NCBI GenBank assembly: GCA_900547225.1 | Contig: URFW01000002.1 | Location: forward strand, 124,001-188,000 | Source of the DNA: an uncultured Mycoplasmatota bacterium | Lineage (GTDB): Bacteria > Bacillota_I > Bacilli_A > RF39 > UBA660 | Direction of reading: 5' to 3' | Length of the DNA: 64,000 nucleotides | Shown: piece by piece, positions 34,102-43,708 of the stretch | Numbering within the stretch: position 1 is the first letter of the stretch | How the letters are laid out: the number at the start of each line of letters is the position of its first letter | The notes under the pieces: model-generated | What the model was told of the DNA's origin: nothing | The model's database searches: none | The model's input: the letters and a program-made list of their open reading frames with translations, nothing else | Translations under genes and position numbers: made by a program

Positions 34102-36454
34102 AGATAAATTTTTAAAGGCACGAAAAAAATATAGTGATAGTAAGAAGTGGGCAATTTTTCTTATATTAACTATATTTTTATTGAATATAGGTTATGCAGC
34201 TTCAAAGGCCTCGCTTGAAATAAAGGGTAGTGCGAGTGCTGTAAAAATACCAGAATTATTTATCGAAGAAGTAAAAATAATTGACATAAACGGATGTTCA
34301 CAAAATGAACTTCCCATAACAAATGGAACTACTTTGGATACTAATATAAATTTTCCTTCTAATGAATATTCATATATAACATATCAGGTAACTATTGCAA
34401 ATGGTACGGATTCTATTCAAAAGTATACAGGAGAAACTTATAATAGCGATACATCAACTAAAAATGTTATTAATTATGAACTTACGGATGGTCTTTCTTC
34501 CGGTGAGTATTTGTTCCCTGGGGATAGTACAACATATACGTTAACTTATAAGTATAGAAACGGTGCAAGTACAGGTAATTATGATTTGAAAATGAACTTT
34601 AATTTTGAAGATTCCGGTAAGTTTTCCGCACTTTCATATACAAATAGTGTTGATTTAACTAATAAAACTAAAGAAGCCGTAAAAATTAAGGTAATGAATA
34701 ATGGAGATTCTGCAATCAATTATAATCTCAACATAGATAATACTAAATTTGAACTAACTGATATTAATGGAAATTCTTTAAGTTCTCTTTCTATAAAAGC
34801 TCATACTGAAGAAGAAATAACTGTTTATTTATCCAAAAAGTCAGATGTTACATATTACAAAACAGAATATGAAACAAACTTTAGTTTAAGTTATAATGAT
34901 ATTACATTAGATTTTGGAAAAATAAAAATAAAAACAAATACAACAAGTGGCTATGTTGATACAACACCTCCTCAAATAGGGACAGTATCAGTTGATATCG
35001 TATATGAAGTTGGATCAATTGATGTTACTTGGTCTAATTTAGATAATAAAAATGAGTCTCCAGTAACTAATTATGTTGTTTTACTTTATAATGATTCGGG
35101 AACTCTTGTTACAACCGGAAACACTGGTAATTCAGATACCACCTATAGATTTAAAAATCAAGCACAAGGAAATTATTATGCTGTAGTTTATGGTATAGAC
35201 GAAGCTGAAAATTCAGGAGAAACTTATGTTTCATCTTCTTCAACATCAACAACCAATGCAAGAAAATCTGTTACAAAAGAAATGAGATGGAAAAGAACAA
35301 TAACATATAATGTTACAAATATTAGTGTTGCAGGACCTAATGAGGCTAATTTGGGTGAGTCATTTACAGCTACTTTAAAACCGGATAATAACTATAAATA
35401 TAATTCTGTTCCTTCAGTTACGTCAGATGGTAAAACTTTTAAAGATTATTCAACGAATGCTGATAAATATACTATAACAATAAATCAAGTGACAGGTGAT
35501 CTAGTTATTACTGCAACAGCAGCAAGAACTGCTTGCCTTGCTAAAGGAACAAAAATATTACTTGCAAATGGCAAATATAAGAACATAGAAAATATTAGAT
35601 ATGATGATTTACTAATGGTATATAATCATGAAAATGGTACATTTACTCCTGAATATCCTATTTGGATTGAAAAAGGTAATTTGTCTAGTAATTATCAAGT
35701 AATAACATTTAGTGATGGTACTTCTTTAACAACGATCGATAAACATTCTTTATTTAGTATTGATGACAATAGATATGTTGATGTAACAGATGAAAATACA
35801 TTTCACGTTGGAACTAACATACTAAAAACAGTAAAATCTAAGAGAGGTTACAAGCTCAAAAGTGTTTCTGTAACTAATATAGAAAAGGTAAATAAATCGA
35901 TTGATTATTATAACGTTGTATCAACAAAATACTATGATATAATTGCAAACGATGTATTAACATCAGATGGAAGAACAGGACTAGTTAATTTTTATGAGTT
36001 TAAGGAAAATGCTGTTTGGTCTTCAAGAAGACAAGAAGTTATAAAGAATAATACATTCTTAAACTATGAAGATTATAAATTTATTCCGTATTACTTGTTC
36101 CATGGCTTAAGAGCACAAGATGGAGCGGTTATAATTAAGTATAATTATATGACTAAAGAAGAATTTGAATCTGTGTTTACCGATTTATTATTAAATAAAG
36201 AAATGGTATTAGATCCAATAACTAAAAACAAAAAAAGATATTGGATGGTAACAACATCAGATGATAAAGTAACAAGTAAAAATAAAGAAAAATATTTACT
36301 GAAAGAAAATAGTTATTATACGTTAGAAAAACCTAAGAAAACGAAAAATTTCAAAGGTTGGTATAATACTGGCGATGGGAAGATTTATAAACCGGGTAGT
36401 AAGGTAAAGATATATCATGGTACACATTTTGTTGCATCATATAATAAAAATTAG
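34091..36454 (+). CDS. Large SipW-dependent surface protein with Hint domain and C-terminal repeat
   Basis: A 787-residue secreted protein. A SipW-type signal (FLLNIGYAASKASLEIKGSA, then SAV) is followed by beta-sandwich regions (40-300) and an Fn3-like domain (about 295-390, PPQIGTVSVDIVYEV...). A Hint (hedgehog/intein) module spans about 482-622. It starts at Cys482 in ACLAKGTKILLANGKYKNIE and has TTIDKHSLFS. It ends YYNVVSTKYYDIIANDVLTS. The tail (623-787) ends with an InlB/Flg_new-like repeat GWYNTGDGKIYKPGSKVKIY. Hint modules self-cleave or splice by N-S acyl shift at the first Cys; here the usual terminal His-Asn is missing and the T-to-His spacing is one longer, so activity is uncertain. 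Last gene of the SipW operon, ended by a terminator. Confidence 0.85.
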   Translation: MKVKDKFLKARKKYSDSKKWAIFLILTIFLLNIGYAASKASLEIKGSASAVKIPELFIEEVKIIDINGCSQNELPITNGTTLDTNINFPSNEYSYITYQVTIANGTDSIQKYTGETYNSDTSTKNVINYELTDGLSSGEYLFPGDSTTYTLTYKYRNGASTGNYDLKMNFNFEDSGKFSALSYTNSVDLTNKTKEAVKIKVMNNGDSAINYNLNIDNTKFELTDINGNSLSSLSIKAHTEEEITVYLSKKSDVTYYKTEYETNFSLSYNDITLDFGKIKIKTNTTSGYVDTTPPQIGTVSVDIVYEVGSIDVTWSNLDNKNESPVTNYVVLLYNDSGTLVTTGNTGNSDTTYRFKNQAQGNYYAVVYGIDEAENSGETYVSSSSTSTTNARKSVTKEMRWKRTITYNVTNISVAGPNEANLGESFTATLKPDNNYKYNSVPSVTSDGKTFKDYSTNADKYTITINQVTGDLVITATAARTACLAKGTKILLANGKYKNIENIRYDDLLMVYNHENGTFTPEYPIWIEKGNLSSNYQVITFSDGTSLTTIDKHSLFSIDDNRYVDVTDENTFHVGTNILKTVKSKRGYKLKSVSVTNIEKVNKSIDYYNVVSTKYYDIIANDVLTSDGRTGLVNFYEFKENAVWSSRRQEVIKNNTFLNYEDYKFIPYYLFHGLRAQDGAVIIKYNYMTKEEFESVFTDLLLNKEMVLDPITKNKKRYWMVTTSDDKVTSKNKEKYLLKENSYYTLEKPKKTKNFKGWYNTGDGKIYKPGSKVKIYHGTHFVASYNKN

Positions 36455-36481
36455 CTCATAACTACATGAGCTAATTTTTTT
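36451..36481 (+). terminator. Terminator of the SipW/Hint operon
   Basis: ttagctcat (36451-36459) / atgagctaa (36466-36474) and T6. Confidence 0.9.
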
Positions 36482-36501
36482 AAATAGATCAAATAGAAAA
36501 A

Positions 36502-36888
36502 TTATTCTTTAATTATATATTTTATTACTTCTTCTACGCTTTTCTTTGTTCCATTAGTATTGTAATATATTAAAACAGTATCAATAGCAAGTTTTAGCAT
36601 ATTAAAATATATTATAAGTTCGCGTCCTTTAGCAGTATCTTTGTATTCATTAATATATTTTTCAAACATCTTTTTATCTTCATTTGAAAGTGGCTCTATT
36701 TCAAAATTATATTTCTTTTCTTTTTTTGCAAATCTATAAAATATCCCATTATAATACTCATCTATAAATGATAAATCACTAATTTTTACTATATCAGGTG
36801 TTATTCTACTATTTATATTTTTTACTAGCTTTAAATCAGCTTCATATCTTTTTTCAAACAAAAATTTTAGTCTTTTATTCTCGTTCAT
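36502..36888 (-). CDS. Hypothetical cytoplasmic protein, 128 residues
   Basis: No family recognised. A charged, mostly helical soluble protein (MNENKRLKFLFEKRYEADLK...), with IDEYYNGIFYRF, EPLSNEDKKMFEKYINEYKD and a hydrophobic helix near the C-terminus. It has a clear ribosome site (aaaggagacg, minus strand) and its ATG is at 36888. It is one of few minus-strand genes in the window, between the SipW operon and uvrB, and is transcribed divergently from uvrB. Confidence 0.7.
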   Translation of the reverse strand: MNENKRLKFLFEKRYEADLKLVKNINSRITPDIVKISDLSFIDEYYNGIFYRFAKKEKKYNFEIEPLSNEDKKMFEKYINEYKDTAKGRELIIYFNMLKLAIDTVLIYYNTNGTKKSVEEVIKYIIKE

Positions 36889-37062
36889 TATAACGTCTCC
36901 TTTGAATTAACATTTTATATAATAATAGTATAGCACATTATTATAATCTAAGTAATTCTTATTGATTACATATAAAATAAGTGTTAGAATAAGTTAATAG
37001 AATTTATTTAATGTTATTAGTATTGCTTGCTGAATTTTTAAGACAGGGCAAGGAGGTTATTT

Positions 37063-39018
37063 ATGTTCGATTTAGTGTCAAAATTTAAGCCATCAGGTGA
37101 TCAACCAGAAGCTATAAAAGAGCTTTCTAAGGGGATAAAAGATGGTAAGAAATATCAAGTTTTATTAGGAGCAACAGGAACTGGTAAAACTTTTACAATA
37201 GCAAACGTTATTAAAGAGGTTAATAAACCAACATTAGTACTCGCACATAATAAAACGCTTGCAGGTCAACTTTACTCTGAACTTAAGGAAATATTTCCAA
37301 ATAATCAGGTTTGCTATTTTGTTTCGTATTATGACTATTATCAACCAGAAGCATATGTACCTTCAAGTGATACTTATATAGAAAAAGACTCTTCAATAAA
37401 TGATGAGATAGATGAATTAAGGCATTATGCAACATCATCACTAATTAATTCAAAAGATGTAATAGTAGTAGCATCGGTATCTTGTATATATGGTATTGGA
37501 GATAAAGAAGAATATGAAAAACATATGTTAACGTTAAAGGTAGGAGAAGAAATAAATAGAAATGAAGTCCTATCAAAACTAGTTGATATGATGTATGAAA
37601 GAAATAACATAGATTTAGCAAGAGGCATGTTTAGAGCTAAAGGGGACGTTATCGAAGTAATACCAGTTTACGAAAAAAGCCATGGAATAAGAATTGAATT
37701 ATTTGGTGATGAGATAGAAAGAATAACAGAGTTTGATGTTTTAACAGGCGCGGTAGTAGGTGAGAAAAAATTCATTTCAATTATGCCAGCATCACACTTT
37801 GTTACAAGTGAAGAAAAATTAAAAAAAGCAATCGTAAACATAAGAAAAGAATTAGATGAAAGATTAGCTTATTTTAGAGAAAACGGCAAATTATTAGAGG
37901 CTGAACGCCTGGAACAGAGGTGTAAGTATGACCTTGAAATGCTTGCAGAAACAGGTTTTTGTTCTGGCGTTGAAAACTATTCTAGACACTTGGCTTTAAA
38001 ACCAGAGGGTGCAACTCCAACTTGTCTTTTGGACTTTTTTCCTGATGATTTTTTAATGGTAATAGATGAGTCACACGTAACATTACCTCAGGTTAAGGCA
38101 ATGTATAATGGGGATAGAGCAAGAAAACAAATGCTTGTAGATTATGGATTTCGTCTTCCATCAGCACTAGATAACAGACCACTTAAATACGAAGAATTTG
38201 AAGAAAAAATAAATCAGGTAATATATGTATCTGCAACTCCTGGGGATGAAGAATTACAAAAAGTAAATAACAAGGTAGTAGAACAAATAATAAGGCCAAC
38301 TGGACTTTTAGATCCATTAATAGAGGTTAGAAAACAAGAAAACCAAGTTGATGATTTAATAGAAGAAATAGAAAAGCAAATAGAAAAAGGTGATAGAACA
38401 CTTGTTACAACATTAACAATTCGTATGGCAGAGGAATTAACTTCTTACTTAAAAAATTTAAATATAAAAGTAGCATACTTGCATAGTGAAGTTAAAACCT
38501 TAGAAAGACTAAAAATTATTCACGATTTAAGGGAAGGCAAATATGATGTTTTAGTTGGTATTAACCTTTTAAGGGAAGGTCTTGATATTCCTGAGGTTAG
38601 TTTAGTTGCTATTTTAGATGCAGATAAGCAAGGATTCTTAAGAAGTCATAGAAGTTTAATTCAAACCATAGGTAGATGTGCTAGAAACGCAGAAGGCAGG
38701 GTAATTATGTATGCTAACTTAATAAGCGATGCGATGAGAACTGCTATAGACGAAACGAAAAGAAGAAGAGAAATTCAAATTAAATATAATAAGGAACATA
38801 ACATAGTTCCAAAAACAATAAAGAAAAAGATAATGGATGTAGTAACGGTAAATGATGAAGCAGGAGAAAAAACTAATAAACGTAATATAAAAGATGTAAA
38901 AGAAACTGAAAAAATAATTAAAGGTTTAGAAGAAGAAATGCAAAAAGCTGCAAAAGAATTAGACTTTGAACGTGCTATGGAACTTCGTGATATTATATTT
39001 GAAATGAAAGTTAGTTAA
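37063..39018 (+). CDS. uvrB: Excinuclease ABC subunit B
   Basis: UvrB verifies damage and loads UvrC in nucleotide excision repair. The 651-residue product has Walker A LLGATGTGKTFTIAN, the beta-hairpin region YYDYYQPEAYVP, the DEAD-like VIDESHVTLPQ, and helicase motifs in LREGLDIPEVSLVAILDADK and QTIGRCARN. The C-terminal UVR motif is AAKELDFERAMELRDIIFEM. Ribosome site aaggaggt. It forms the usual uvrB-uvrA pair, though two small genes are inserted between them. Confidence 0.97.
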   Translation: MFDLVSKFKPSGDQPEAIKELSKGIKDGKKYQVLLGATGTGKTFTIANVIKEVNKPTLVLAHNKTLAGQLYSELKEIFPNNQVCYFVSYYDYYQPEAYVPSSDTYIEKDSSINDEIDELRHYATSSLINSKDVIVVASVSCIYGIGDKEEYEKHMLTLKVGEEINRNEVLSKLVDMMYERNNIDLARGMFRAKGDVIEVIPVYEKSHGIRIELFGDEIERITEFDVLTGAVVGEKKFISIMPASHFVTSEEKLKKAIVNIRKELDERLAYFRENGKLLEAERLEQRCKYDLEMLAETGFCSGVENYSRHLALKPEGATPTCLLDFFPDDFLMVIDESHVTLPQVKAMYNGDRARKQMLVDYGFRLPSALDNRPLKYEEFEEKINQVIYVSATPGDEELQKVNNKVVEQIIRPTGLLDPLIEVRKQENQVDDLIEEIEKQIEKGDRTLVTTLTIRMAEELTSYLKNLNIKVAYLHSEVKTLERLKIIHDLREGKYDVLVGINLLREGLDIPEVSLVAILDADKQGFLRSHRSLIQTIGRCARNAEGRVIMYANLISDAMRTAIDETKRRREIQIKYNKEHNIVPKTIKKKIMDVVTVNDEAGEKTNKRNIKDVKETEKIIKGLEEEMQKAAKELDFERAMELRDIIFEMKVS

Positions 39019-39050
39019 AAAGTAGAGATTTTACTTATCTCTACTTTTAA
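39018..39050. terminator. Bidirectional terminator between uvrB and the XRE gene
   Basis: aaaagtagagat (39018-39029) / atctctactttt (39037-39048). The minus-strand XRE stop codon lies in its loop, so it serves both genes. Confidence 0.85.
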
Positions 39051-39351
39051 TATTTTTACAATACCAAATAACATCTTTTTTCTGATTATCACTAAGTTTA
39101 TCAAATTCATATATTAATTCATCATTACAAGTAGTATCTTTTAATCTTATTGGAGTACTTATGTTTGTTCTATCTAACAAATAATCAACAGAAGTATCTA
39201 AAAAGTCTGCAAGCTTAATTAATGTATCAGCACTAGGAAGAGCTTTTCCACTTTCATATGCACTTATTGTTTCTTGTGATACCTCGGCAGCTATTGATAG
39301 TCTTATTTGAGTTATATTCTTTTTTTGTCTTAATTCTTTTAAATTCTTCAT
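39031..39351 (-). CDS. XRE-family helix-turn-helix regulator
   Basis: A 106-residue DNA-binding protein. The Cro/CI-type HTH covers residues 1-58 (LKELRQKKNITQIRLSIAAE and VSQETISAYESGKALPSADT). The tail of about 45 residues has DELIYEFDKLSDNQKKDVIW, which may dimerise. It is divergent from the membrane-protein gene at 39509, with 157 AT-rich bases between them, so it may regulate that gene and itself. Likely part of a small two-gene insertion between uvrB and uvrA. Confidence 0.88.
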   Translation of the reverse strand: MKNLKELRQKKNITQIRLSIAAEVSQETISAYESGKALPSADTLIKLADFLDTSVDYLLDRTNISTPIRLKDTTCNDELIYEFDKLSDNQKKDVIWYCKNIKSRDK

Positions 39352-39508
39352 AATACTACTTCTTTCTATATTTCTAAAATAATTTTATAAAAAGTATTTG
39401 TATTTTATAGATATATGATTTATAATATATACATATACAGATTATATTTATTATATGCAGTATCTTAATAATTATTCTGTAAATATGTAGAAAGGAGTAA
39501 GTAGTGCT

Positions 39509-40108
39509 ATGAAAGAAGAGAAAAAAACAGGATTTTCAGTTGCGTCAATGGTATTAGGAATAATTGGAATTTGCTTATCATTTATACCCATAGTTAATAA
39601 TGTTTCATTTATATTAGGTGTTTTATCTGTTATTTTTGCGATAGTTTCATTAGTTAAAAAGTCAGGCAAGGCAAAGGCAATTGTAGGATTAATATTAGGT
39701 ATATTATCTGTTGTAATAACGCTATCACTTCAAAATAGTTGGTCAAAGTCGCTAGATGATGTTGGTAAAGATTTGGATAATATGACGGGTGATAACACAG
39801 AAGAAATATTAAAAAAAGATGTTGACGTTAATATTGGAAAATTAAATGTTACAACCGATGAATATGGTTATTCAGATTCTGAACTTGTAGTTACAGTAAC
39901 AAATAAATCTAAAGAGAAAAAATCATTCACTATACATATAGAAGCAGTAGATAATACTGGAAAAAGAATAGATGATGATTATGTTTATGCAAATGACTTG
40001 AATTCTGGTCAAACGCAAGACTTTAAAATATTTACTTTAGTTTCGTCGGAAAAATTAGAACAAATGAAATCAGCTGAATTTAAAATTATTGATGTTTCAA
40101 TGGATTAG
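39509..40108 (+). CDS. DUF4190-like membrane protein with FxLYD-like extracellular domain
   Basis: A 199-residue protein with two or three hydrophobic segments (8-75: VASMVLGIIGICLSFIPIVN, ILGVLSVIFAIVSLV, AIVGLILGILSVVITLSL). This is the DUF4190-type arrangement with repeated GIxG motifs. A single extracellular beta domain follows (about 105-199, VNIGKLNVTTDEYGYSDSEL then VVTVTNKSKEKKSF). The domain resembles FxLYD or similar Ig-like modules. Function unknown. Ribosome site gaaaggag. Probably regulated with the divergent XRE gene. Confidence 0.7.
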   Translation: MKEEKKTGFSVASMVLGIIGICLSFIPIVNNVSFILGVLSVIFAIVSLVKKSGKAKAIVGLILGILSVVITLSLQNSWSKSLDDVGKDLDNMTGDNTEEILKKDVDVNIGKLNVTTDEYGYSDSELVVTVTNKSKEKKSFTIHIEAVDNTGKRIDDDYVYANDLNSGQTQDFKIFTLVSSEKLEQMKSAEFKIIDVSMD

Positions 40109-40137
40109 AAAAGTTATGTTTTACATAGCTTTTTTTC
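40109..40137 (+). terminator. Terminator after the DUF4190-like gene
   Basis: aaaagttatgt (40109-40119) / acatagctttt (40123-40133) with one G-T pair and a T tail. Confidence 0.85.
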
Positions 40138-40226
40138 TTATCATTGCCATAAGTACATTTGTTTGATATAATTGATGTATAAATTTAATAATTTTATGAT
40201 AGAATATTAAACTGAAGGTGATTTAA

Positions 40227-43043
40227 GTGGACAAAATTATAGTAAAAGGTGCAAGAGAAAATAATTTAAAAAACGTGGATATAGAAATACCAAAGAATAA
40301 ACTAACGGTAATGACAGGTGTATCAGGAAGTGGTAAATCGTCCCTTGCTTTTGATACGATATATGCTGAAGGACAAAGAAGATATGTAGAAAGCTTATCT
40401 GCTTATGCAAGGCAGTTTTTAGGAGGAACAAAAAAACCAGATGTAGATTCAATAGAAGGTCTTTCTCCATCTATTTCAATAGATCAAAAAACTACTAATA
40501 ATAACCCAAGGTCAACGGTTGGAACGGTTACAGAAATATATGATTATTTTAGACTTTTATTTGCGCGTATAGGAGTTCCATATTGTCCTAATCATAATAT
40601 TCCAATAACAAGTCAATCGATAGAAGAGATGACTACGCAAATAATGAATGAGGAAGATAAAACAAAATTAATTATTATGTCACCGGTTATATATGGTCAA
40701 AAAGGAACATTTAAAGATTTATTAGATTCTTTAAGAAAAGATGGTTATGTTAGGGTAAAAATAGATGATGAAGTAAAGGATTTAAGTGAAGAAATAACTC
40801 TTGATAAAAATAAGAAACACAACATATTAGTTGTAATAGATAGGGTAATTAAAAAGGAAGAAGCAAGAAGCAGAATATATGAAGCCCTAGAACTTGCTTG
40901 CAAATTATCTAAAGGAAAAGCAGTAGTTTCCATCCCTGGAAGAGAAGACATTGTTATGAGTGAGTCATTTGCATGTCCACACTGTGATTTTTCTTTAGAA
41001 GAACTTGAACCTAGAATGTTTTCATTTAATGCTCCTTATGGTTCTTGTCCTGATTGTAAAGGTTTAGGATTTAAGCAAAAGATAAGTGAACAACTGATAA
41101 TTCCTGACAAGGAAAAGACTCTAGCAAGAGGCGGGATAGAGCCACTTTCTGGTATGGATGACCAAAATATATACATAAAGAAACTAGAAATAGTTTGCGA
41201 TAAGTTTGGCATAGATATGAACAAAAAAATGAAGGATTTAACTAAAAAAGAATTAGATATAATTCTTCGTGGTACAAAAGAAGCTATAGAATTTAATTTT
41301 AAAACTAGAAGTGGAAACGTAATGAATAGTTATGAGCCTTATGAAGGTGTTTTAAATAACTTAGAAAGAAGATATTTTGAAACTAATAGTGAGTTTATAA
41401 GGGATTGGTTAGGTAAATATATGGTAGAACTAACTTGTCCTACATGCTTAGGTAAAAGGCTTAAAAAAAGTGTTTTATCAGTACTAATAAATAAGAAAAA
41501 CATAATTGATTTAACAGATATGAACATTGATAAGCTTTATGAGTTTTTTGATAATTTAAAACTTAGCAAGGAAAAAGAAAAAATAGCAAAATTATTAATA
41601 AAGGAAATAAAGTCAAGACTAGAATTTTTGCATAATGTTGGATTGGGATACTTAACCTTATCTCGTAGTGCATCAACCTTGTCAGGTGGTGAGGCACAGA
41701 GAATAAGACTTGCAACGCAAATAGGTTCTCAGTTAACGGGCGTTTTATACGTACTGGATGAACCTAGTATTGGACTTCATCAAAGAGATAACCAAAGACT
41801 TATTGATTCATTATTAAAAATGAGGGATATTGGAAATACACTAATAGTAGTAGAGCATGATACTGATACTATGTTACAAGCTGATTATTTAGTTGACGTA
41901 GGTCCTGGTGCAGGAGAGCATGGAGGCAGGATAGTAGCATGTGGAACGCCAGAAGAAGTTATGCAAAATACTAATAGTTTAACAGGAGATTATTTAAGTG
42001 GTAGAAAGAAAATAGAAGTACCTTTAAAACGTCGTAAGGGTAATGGTAAATTTATCGAAATAAAAGGCGCAAAGGAAAATAATTTAAAGAACATAAACGT
42101 TAAATTTCCTTTAGGAAATCTTGTTTTAGTAACTGGTGTATCAGGTTCTGGTAAAAGTAGTTTGGTAAACCAAATTTTGTATAAGGCTTTAGCATTAAAC
42201 GTATACAAATCAAAAGTGGTTCCTGGCAAATATAGAAGTATAAAAGGTATAGAAGACGTAGATAAAGTAATGGATATAACACAAGATCCAATAGGTAGAA
42301 CTCCTCGTAGTAATCCTGCTACATATGTTGGTGTATTTGATGATATAAGAGATGTTTTTGCGCAAACAAAAGAAGCTAAAATAAGAGGATATGAAAAAGG
42401 AAGGTTCTCATTTAACGTAAAAGGTGGTAGATGTGAGGCTTGCTATGGAGATGGCGTTAAAAAAATATCAATGAACTTTTTACCAGATGTATATGTTCCT
42501 TGTGAAGTATGTGGTGGAACTAGATTTAATAAGGAAACTTTAGAGGTTAAATATAAAGGAAAAACGATATATGATGTACTTGGAATGCGCGTTGAAGAAG
42601 CTATAGAATTCTTTGAAAATCATCCTAAGATAAAAAGAAAATTACAAGTTTTAATGGACGTTGGATTAGGATACATAAAGTTAGGTCAAAGTGCACCAAC
42701 TCTATCAGGTGGTGAGGCTTCTCGTGTTAAACTTGCTAAAGAACTTCAGAAAAAACCAACCGGAAAAAGTGTATTTATTCTAGATGAACCAACAACTGGT
42801 CTTCATAGTGATGACATAAAAAAATTACTTGTTATTTTAAATAGAATAGTTGATAATGGAGATACTGTAGTAGTAATAGAACATAACCTTGATGTTATAA
42901 AAGTGGCTGATTACATAATAGATTTAGGTCCTGAAGGAGGAGACTTAGGAGGACAAGTAGTTTGTACAGGAACTCCTGAGAAGGTAGCTAAATGCAAAGA
43001 ATCTTATACTGGTCAGTATTTGAAAAGAGAATTAAATAAATAA
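40227..43043 (+). CDS. uvrA: Excinuclease ABC subunit A
   Basis: UvrA is the damage sensor of nucleotide excision repair, an ABC-type ATPase dimer. The 938-residue product has two ATP sites, each with Walker A (GVSGSGKSSLAFDTIYAEGQ, GVSGSGKSSLVNQILY) and signature (LSGGEAQRIRLA, LSGGEASRVKLA). It has the zinc modules CPHC...CPDCKGLG and CEACYGDG...CEVCGG. Start is GTG after gaaggtg. Length is normal. Confidence 0.98.
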   Translation: MDKIIVKGARENNLKNVDIEIPKNKLTVMTGVSGSGKSSLAFDTIYAEGQRRYVESLSAYARQFLGGTKKPDVDSIEGLSPSISIDQKTTNNNPRSTVGTVTEIYDYFRLLFARIGVPYCPNHNIPITSQSIEEMTTQIMNEEDKTKLIIMSPVIYGQKGTFKDLLDSLRKDGYVRVKIDDEVKDLSEEITLDKNKKHNILVVIDRVIKKEEARSRIYEALELACKLSKGKAVVSIPGREDIVMSESFACPHCDFSLEELEPRMFSFNAPYGSCPDCKGLGFKQKISEQLIIPDKEKTLARGGIEPLSGMDDQNIYIKKLEIVCDKFGIDMNKKMKDLTKKELDIILRGTKEAIEFNFKTRSGNVMNSYEPYEGVLNNLERRYFETNSEFIRDWLGKYMVELTCPTCLGKRLKKSVLSVLINKKNIIDLTDMNIDKLYEFFDNLKLSKEKEKIAKLLIKEIKSRLEFLHNVGLGYLTLSRSASTLSGGEAQRIRLATQIGSQLTGVLYVLDEPSIGLHQRDNQRLIDSLLKMRDIGNTLIVVEHDTDTMLQADYLVDVGPGAGEHGGRIVACGTPEEVMQNTNSLTGDYLSGRKKIEVPLKRRKGNGKFIEIKGAKENNLKNINVKFPLGNLVLVTGVSGSGKSSLVNQILYKALALNVYKSKVVPGKYRSIKGIEDVDKVMDITQDPIGRTPRSNPATYVGVFDDIRDVFAQTKEAKIRGYEKGRFSFNVKGGRCEACYGDGVKKISMNFLPDVYVPCEVCGGTRFNKETLEVKYKGKTIYDVLGMRVEEAIEFFENHPKIKRKLQVLMDVGLGYIKLGQSAPTLSGGEASRVKLAKELQKKPTGKSVFILDEPTTGLHSDDIKKLLVILNRIVDNGDTVVVIEHNLDVIKVADYIIDLGPEGGDLGGQVVCTGTPEKVAKCKESYTGQYLKRELNK

Positions 43044-43091
43044 GAAAATTTTAAAGATTTTCAGGGGGTTTTAAAAAGTTATGGATAATAA

Positions 43092-43130
43092 TAAAGTAGA
43101 GATATAGATTATCTTTACTTTATTTTTTTA
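43092..43130 (+). terminator. Terminator after uvrA
   Basis: taaagtagagata (43092-43104) / tatctttacttta (43110-43122) with one G-T pair, then T7. Confidence 0.85.
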
Positions 43131-43206
43131 TGATTTATTTAAAATTTTTAGATTAACTTTTCTTTTTATAAGAATGATAAAATATTAATTGAAGGGAGCT
43201 GTTATT

Positions 43207-43626
43207 ATGTTAAAACCTGTAAATATATCTTGGACAAAAACAAAGAAAAACGTTGAGCAAATAATATCACAATACATATATTATAGTTTGTCTGTTGATA
43301 ACAGCTCATCTAGCAACATAGGAGATTCTTATCTTTTAGATGCTCTAGATTTTAATAGTGTTGATAAAACATACATTAAAATATCGCAAGAAGAACAAAA
43401 AAGAAGAATAAATTTTGTTAATTATGTAAGATTTTCTTTTAATAAGTTAACTACTGAGGAAAGAAAGATAATATACTGGACATATTTAGATAAGGAAAAC
43501 AATTATGATGATAGATTTATTGCAAATAATTTGGGCTTTTCTTTGGGATATTATTATATAAAAAAGAAGGAAACATTAATAAGATTCGCATATTCTCTAG
43601 GAGTTGAAGAATTAAATGGTAAATAG
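43207..43626 (+). CDS. ArpU/sigma-70 region 4-like small regulator
   Basis: A 139-residue protein. The C-terminal half (LTTEERKIIYWTYLDKENNY, IANNLGFSLGYYYIKKKE) resembles the helix-turn-helix of sigma region 4 and of ArpU-type phage late regulators. The N-terminal part has no clear family. The start at 43207 (MLKPVNISW) follows gaagggag; an upstream TTG is in frame but lacks a site. It is a single-gene unit with its own terminator. A phage remnant or a small regulator are both possible. Confidence 0.65.
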   Translation: MLKPVNISWTKTKKNVEQIISQYIYYSLSVDNSSSSNIGDSYLLDALDFNSVDKTYIKISQEEQKRRINFVNYVRFSFNKLTTEERKIIYWTYLDKENNYDDRFIANNLGFSLGYYYIKKKETLIRFAYSLGVEELNGK

Positions 43627-43627
43627 A

Positions 43628-43650
43628 AGCTTTGCTAAAGCTCTTTTTTT
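43628..43650 (+). terminator. Terminator after the ArpU-like gene
   Basis: agcttt (43628-43633) / aaagct (43637-43642) and a run of seven T. Confidence 0.8.
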
Positions 43651-43708
43651 GACGAAAAAAATTATATATAAAAACATATACGTGTGATATAATTAGGTTG
43701 GTGATTAT

